Of a DNA stretch of 64,000 nt, positions 61,430-64,000 are shown in pieces. Each line of letters starts with the position of its first letter. Positions within the stretch are counted from its first letter, which is position 1. The stretch comes from SFLA01 sp045533895 (GTDB lineage Bacteria > Bacillota > Clostridia > Oscillospirales > CAG-382). The notes beneath the pieces were generated by a model. That model was not told the DNA's origin. It ran no database searches and was given only the letters and a program-made list of their open reading frames with translations. Both the position numbers and the translations under genes were made by a program. Location: NCBI GenBank assembly GCA_045533895.1, contig JAZSIT010000045.1:1-64000 (forward strand), read 5' to 3'.

Positions 61430-61458
61430 TTGACAAAACAGTTGTTTTATAGGATAAT
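61430..61458 (+). promoter_or_regulatory. Promoter of the RNase J gene
   Basis: TTGACA (61430-61435), 17 bp, GATAAT (61453-61458). The leader is about 65 bases. Confidence 0.8.
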
Positions 61459-61529
61459 ATATAAGGCATATTTTGGATTTTGCGCTGTAGGCGTGTATAT
61501 ACATAACTAAATTTAAGAAAGGAACACTA

Positions 61530-63305
61530 ATGGCTAAAAAGAAAGAAAAAGAAACTGTAAAGAAGGAAAAGAAGGCGCCTGTTAAGGCAAAGAAAATAAA
61601 AGAACCAAAAAACAAGACACCCCGTCCCGAGAAGGGCGAAAAGCTTAAGGTAATACCTATCGGCGGTGTTGACGGTATCGGCATGAATATGACACTCCTT
61701 GAGCACGGCGAGGATATTATCGCTGTGGACTGCGGCGTGTCTTTCCCGCAGGACGATATGCCCGGCGTTGACCTTGTAATACCCGATTTTACCTATCTAC
61801 TCCGCAACGAGGACCGCTTCCGCGCACTTATCCTCACCCACGGACACGAGGACCATATCGGTGCGGTGCCTTATCTGTTAAAGCAGATAAACGTGCCTGT
61901 ATACGGCACCCGTCTTACGCTGGGGATACTGAAATTAAAGCTGGCGGAGCACGGTATTAAAAATCCCGACCTGCGCGAAGTTTATCCCGGTGACACAGAG
62001 GATTTCGGAAGCGCGTTTAACGTTGAGTTTATCAAGGTAAATCACTCCATACCCGATGCGGTGGCGCTGTGCGTTACCACTCCCGTGGGCAGAGTTATCC
62101 ACACGGGAGATTTCAAAATAGACCTCACCCCCACCGAGGGCGACAAGCCTATTGACCTGTACCGTCTTGCGGCGCTGGGGCACAAAGGGGTAAAGCTGCT
62201 TATGGCAGATTCCACCAATGCGGAGCGTGAGGGTTACACGCCCTCCGAGAGCATTGTGGGTCTGTCTTTTGACAAGATATTTTATAACTGCGAAAAGCGT
62301 ATTGTAATAGCGACCTTTTCCTCCAACGTGCACCGTATACAGCAGGTTATTAACGCCGCCGTAAAGTACGGCAGAAAGGTGGCTGTAACGGGCAGAAGCA
62401 TGCTTAACGTGGTGAAAGCCGCCACCGAGCTGGGATATATGTGGGTGCCCGAGGGAACTATTATAGACCCTGCTGAAATGAAGCTGTATAAAGACAGCCA
62501 GCTCACTCTCCTTACCACGGGAAGCCAGGGCGAGCCTATGAGCGGTCTTTACCGTATGGCAAACGGAGAGCATTCTCTTATTTCTCTTGGCAGAAACGAC
62601 TTAGTAGTATTGTCTGCATCTGCCATTCCCGGCAACGAAAAGCTTATTGGAAACATTGTAAACTGTCTGTGGAAGCGCGGTGCTGAGGTTATGACAGTGG
62701 ACACCGAGGAAAGCGTACACGTTTCCGGTCACGCCTGCAGAGAAGAATTAAAGCTTATGCACGCGCTGACAAAGCCCGAATTTTTCGTGCCTCTTCATGG
62801 CGAATATAAGCATCTGTGCGCACACGCGGCGTTGGCGAAGGAAATGGGTATGTCCGGCAAGAACATTCTTATACCCGAAAACGGAAAGATTATTGAGGTG
62901 GGCAAGCGCGGTCTGGCGTCCGGCGGAACAGTGCCCGCAGAGCAGGTGCTTGTTGACGGTTACGGCGTGGGCGACGTAGGCGCTACCGTTCTGAAGGACA
63001 GACTGCATCTGGCGGAGGACGGTATAATAGTCGTGTCTGCCACTGTGGATTTTACCATTCAGGAAATGACCGCAGGACCGGAAATATTGACAAGAGGCTT
63101 TGTTTACGCAAAAGAAAACGAAGATCTGCTTGATGATCTTACGGACAAGGCGGCAGAACTGATAAGAAAAGCGGTATACAACGGAAAGCCTGATATGTAT
63201 GCCCTTAAGGAACGGGTGAAGACTTCCCTTTCCTCCTACGTTTACGGAAAGACCAAGAAAAAGCCTATTGTTCTCCCCGTATTTACGGAGAGCGAAATAT
63301 ATTAA
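61530..63305 (+). CDS. rnj: Ribonuclease J
   Basis: RNase J is a metallo-beta-lactamase/beta-CASP nuclease with 5'-3' exonuclease and endonuclease activity in mRNA decay and rRNA maturation. The 591-residue protein has the zinc motif THGHEDHIG (about 103-111), HTGDFKID (about 190), the beta-CASP residues GSQGEPMSGL and VSGHACREELKLM, and a C-terminal domain. The first 38 or so residues are a lysine-rich extension not seen in the Bacillus enzymes, which might bind RNA or membrane. AAGAAAGGAACACTA precedes the ATG. Divergent from murA. Confidence 0.95.
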   Translation: MAKKKEKETVKKEKKAPVKAKKIKEPKNKTPRPEKGEKLKVIPIGGVDGIGMNMTLLEHGEDIIAVDCGVSFPQDDMPGVDLVIPDFTYLLRNEDRFRALILTHGHEDHIGAVPYLLKQINVPVYGTRLTLGILKLKLAEHGIKNPDLREVYPGDTEDFGSAFNVEFIKVNHSIPDAVALCVTTPVGRVIHTGDFKIDLTPTEGDKPIDLYRLAALGHKGVKLLMADSTNAEREGYTPSESIVGLSFDKIFYNCEKRIVIATFSSNVHRIQQVINAAVKYGRKVAVTGRSMLNVVKAATELGYMWVPEGTIIDPAEMKLYKDSQLTLLTTGSQGEPMSGLYRMANGEHSLISLGRNDLVVLSASAIPGNEKLIGNIVNCLWKRGAEVMTVDTEESVHVSGHACREELKLMHALTKPEFFVPLHGEYKHLCAHAALAKEMGMSGKNILIPENGKIIEVGKRGLASGGTVPAEQVLVDGYGVGDVGATVLKDRLHLAEDGIIVVSATVDFTIQEMTAGPEILTRGFVYAKENEDLLDDLTDKAAELIRKAVYNGKPDMYALKERVKTSLSSYVYGKTKKKPIVLPVFTESEIY

Positions 63306-63319
63306 AGGGAGAAAGCAAG

Positions 63320-64000
63320 ATGAAAAGCGTACTCATTACCGGCGCATCCCGCGGTATCGGCGAAGAATGTGCAAGAGTATTTGCCAAAAACGGCTGGAAG
63401 GTATACCTTAACTGCCGCAAAAACGTGGCGTTGCTTGAAGAATTAAAAAACGAGCTTCCCGACAGCGAGATTGTCCCTTTTGACGTTTCGGACAAAAGGG
63501 CGGTTTATGAGAATATAGAAAAGCTTGATATAGACTGTCTGGTAAACAATGCGGGAGTTGCATTGTTTTCCCCCTTTGACGCGGTTACGGATGAGCAGGA
63601 GCAAGCACTTTACGGCACCAACCTCTTTGGTGTGCTCAACTGTTCCCGTGCGGTGCTTCCCCAAATGATACGCCGCAAAAGCGGCTGTATAATCAATCTT
63701 TCTTCCATGTGGGGAGAAGCGGGCGGAAGCTGTGAGGTAGACTATTCTGCGGCGAAGGGCGCAGTGATTTCCTTTACAAAAGCCCTTGCCAAGGAGGTTG
63801 GTCCCTGCAATATCAGAGTAAACTGCGTGTGTCCCGGTGTTATCGATACGGACATGAACGCCCATCTCTCCTTTGCGGAAACCCAGGCACTGGTAGAGGA
63901 AATACCTTTGGAGCGTCTTGGCAGAGGCGAGGACGTGGCAAACGCCGTGTATTTTCTGGCAACCGAGAAAGCCGACTATATTACCGGCGCGGTATTGGAT
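63320..64000 (+). CDS. SDR-family oxidoreductase, 3-oxoacyl-ACP reductase-like (3' end outside window)
   Basis: At least 227 residues are visible. The NAD(P)-binding TGASRGIG (residues 7-14), NNAG (about 76-79), catalytic serine in NLSSMWG, and YSAAK (catalytic Tyr/Lys, about 147-151) are all present, followed by NCVCPGVIDTDM. This fits FabG-like short-chain reductases; the actual substrate may be a fatty-acyl or another ketone. AAAGGGAGAAAGCAAG precedes the ATG, 14 bp after the RNase J stop, so the two are probably cotranscribed. Confidence 0.9.
   Translation, partial: MKSVLITGASRGIGEECARVFAKNGWKVYLNCRKNVALLEELKNELPDSEIVPFDVSDKRAVYENIEKLDIDCLVNNAGVALFSPFDAVTDEQEQALYGTNLFGVLNCSRAVLPQMIRRKSGCIINLSSMWGEAGGSCEVDYSAAKGAVISFTKALAKEVGPCNIRVNCVCPGVIDTDMNAHLSFAETQALVEEIPLERLGRGEDVANAVYFLATEKADYITGAVLD

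Overview
The window comes from the chromosome of a low-to-mid G+C Gram-positive endospore former, most likely an uncultured member of the Clostridia (Oscillospirales-like). The reasons are the sporulation genes (spoIIR, spoIID, an M23 SpoIIQ-like gene, a second SpoIID/LytB protein), AddAB instead of RecBCD, RNase J, an HPr with both His15 and Ser46, a KtrAB-type potassium system, and many consensus TTGACA-N17-TATAAT promoters with strong GGAGG ribosome sites. No phage, plasmid, IS transposase or CRISPR locus is visible.

Region 1 (1-13.7 kb, all leftward) is housekeeping. uvrC-rsmD-coaD are chained by 1-4 bp overlaps and run into an enolase-superfamily gene and a truncated D-2-hydroxyacid dehydrogenase. 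Upstream is ptsH with a perfect promoter, then the translation/SRP operon ylxM-ffh-rpsP-khpA-rimM-trmD. After trmD the operon continues into an O-antigen-ligase-like membrane protein and two DUF4330 paralogues; rplS is not present. A short ClpC-type unfoldase with a damaged second ATPase domain lies upstream, and its stop codon sits inside the operon's -35 box.

Region 2 (13.8-28.7 kb) holds a membrane-anchored protein, an SGNH-hydrolase lipoprotein, a NUDIX hydrolase, spoIIR, addB-addA, then leftward spoIIQ-like and spoIID genes, a multi-pass membrane protein, a second SpoIID/LytB protein, tRNA-Leu(CAA) and a small membrane protein. The engulfment-related genes flank addAB.

Region 3 (28.9-43.9 kb) is mostly transport: a TrpXYZ-type ABC importer, a ZIP metal transporter with a palindrome over its promoter, an alpha/beta hydrolase, an XRE-TPR regulator overlapping an ABC exporter, a Ca2+ P-type ATPase, a CPA2 antiporter, a CD3324-like fusion protein and a small lipoprotein.

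Region 4 (44-64 kb) contains large lipoproteins (metallophosphoesterase; discoidin/DUF4855 glycosidase-like protein with a WYL regulator and a methyltransferase), an AAC(3)-like acetyltransferase diverging from a membrane-anchored alpha/alpha-toroid protein, a VTC-DUF4956 pair, a ktrB-ktrA-serine hydrolase-namZ operon, a processive-type glycosyltransferase with an operator-like dyad, murA, RNase J and a truncated SDR reductase.

The least explained signal is a family of short hairpin repeats framed by GGGGTCCCC-like ends at four intergenic sites (4.7, 9.8, 34.5 and 49.8 kb). One locus is a 43-44 bp tandem array. At another, one repeat type interrupts a second type, and comparison with the uninterrupted copy shows a clean insertion. 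The hairpin arms differ between copies by paired changes. This suggests a small mobile or RNA-structured repeat, possibly undescribed.
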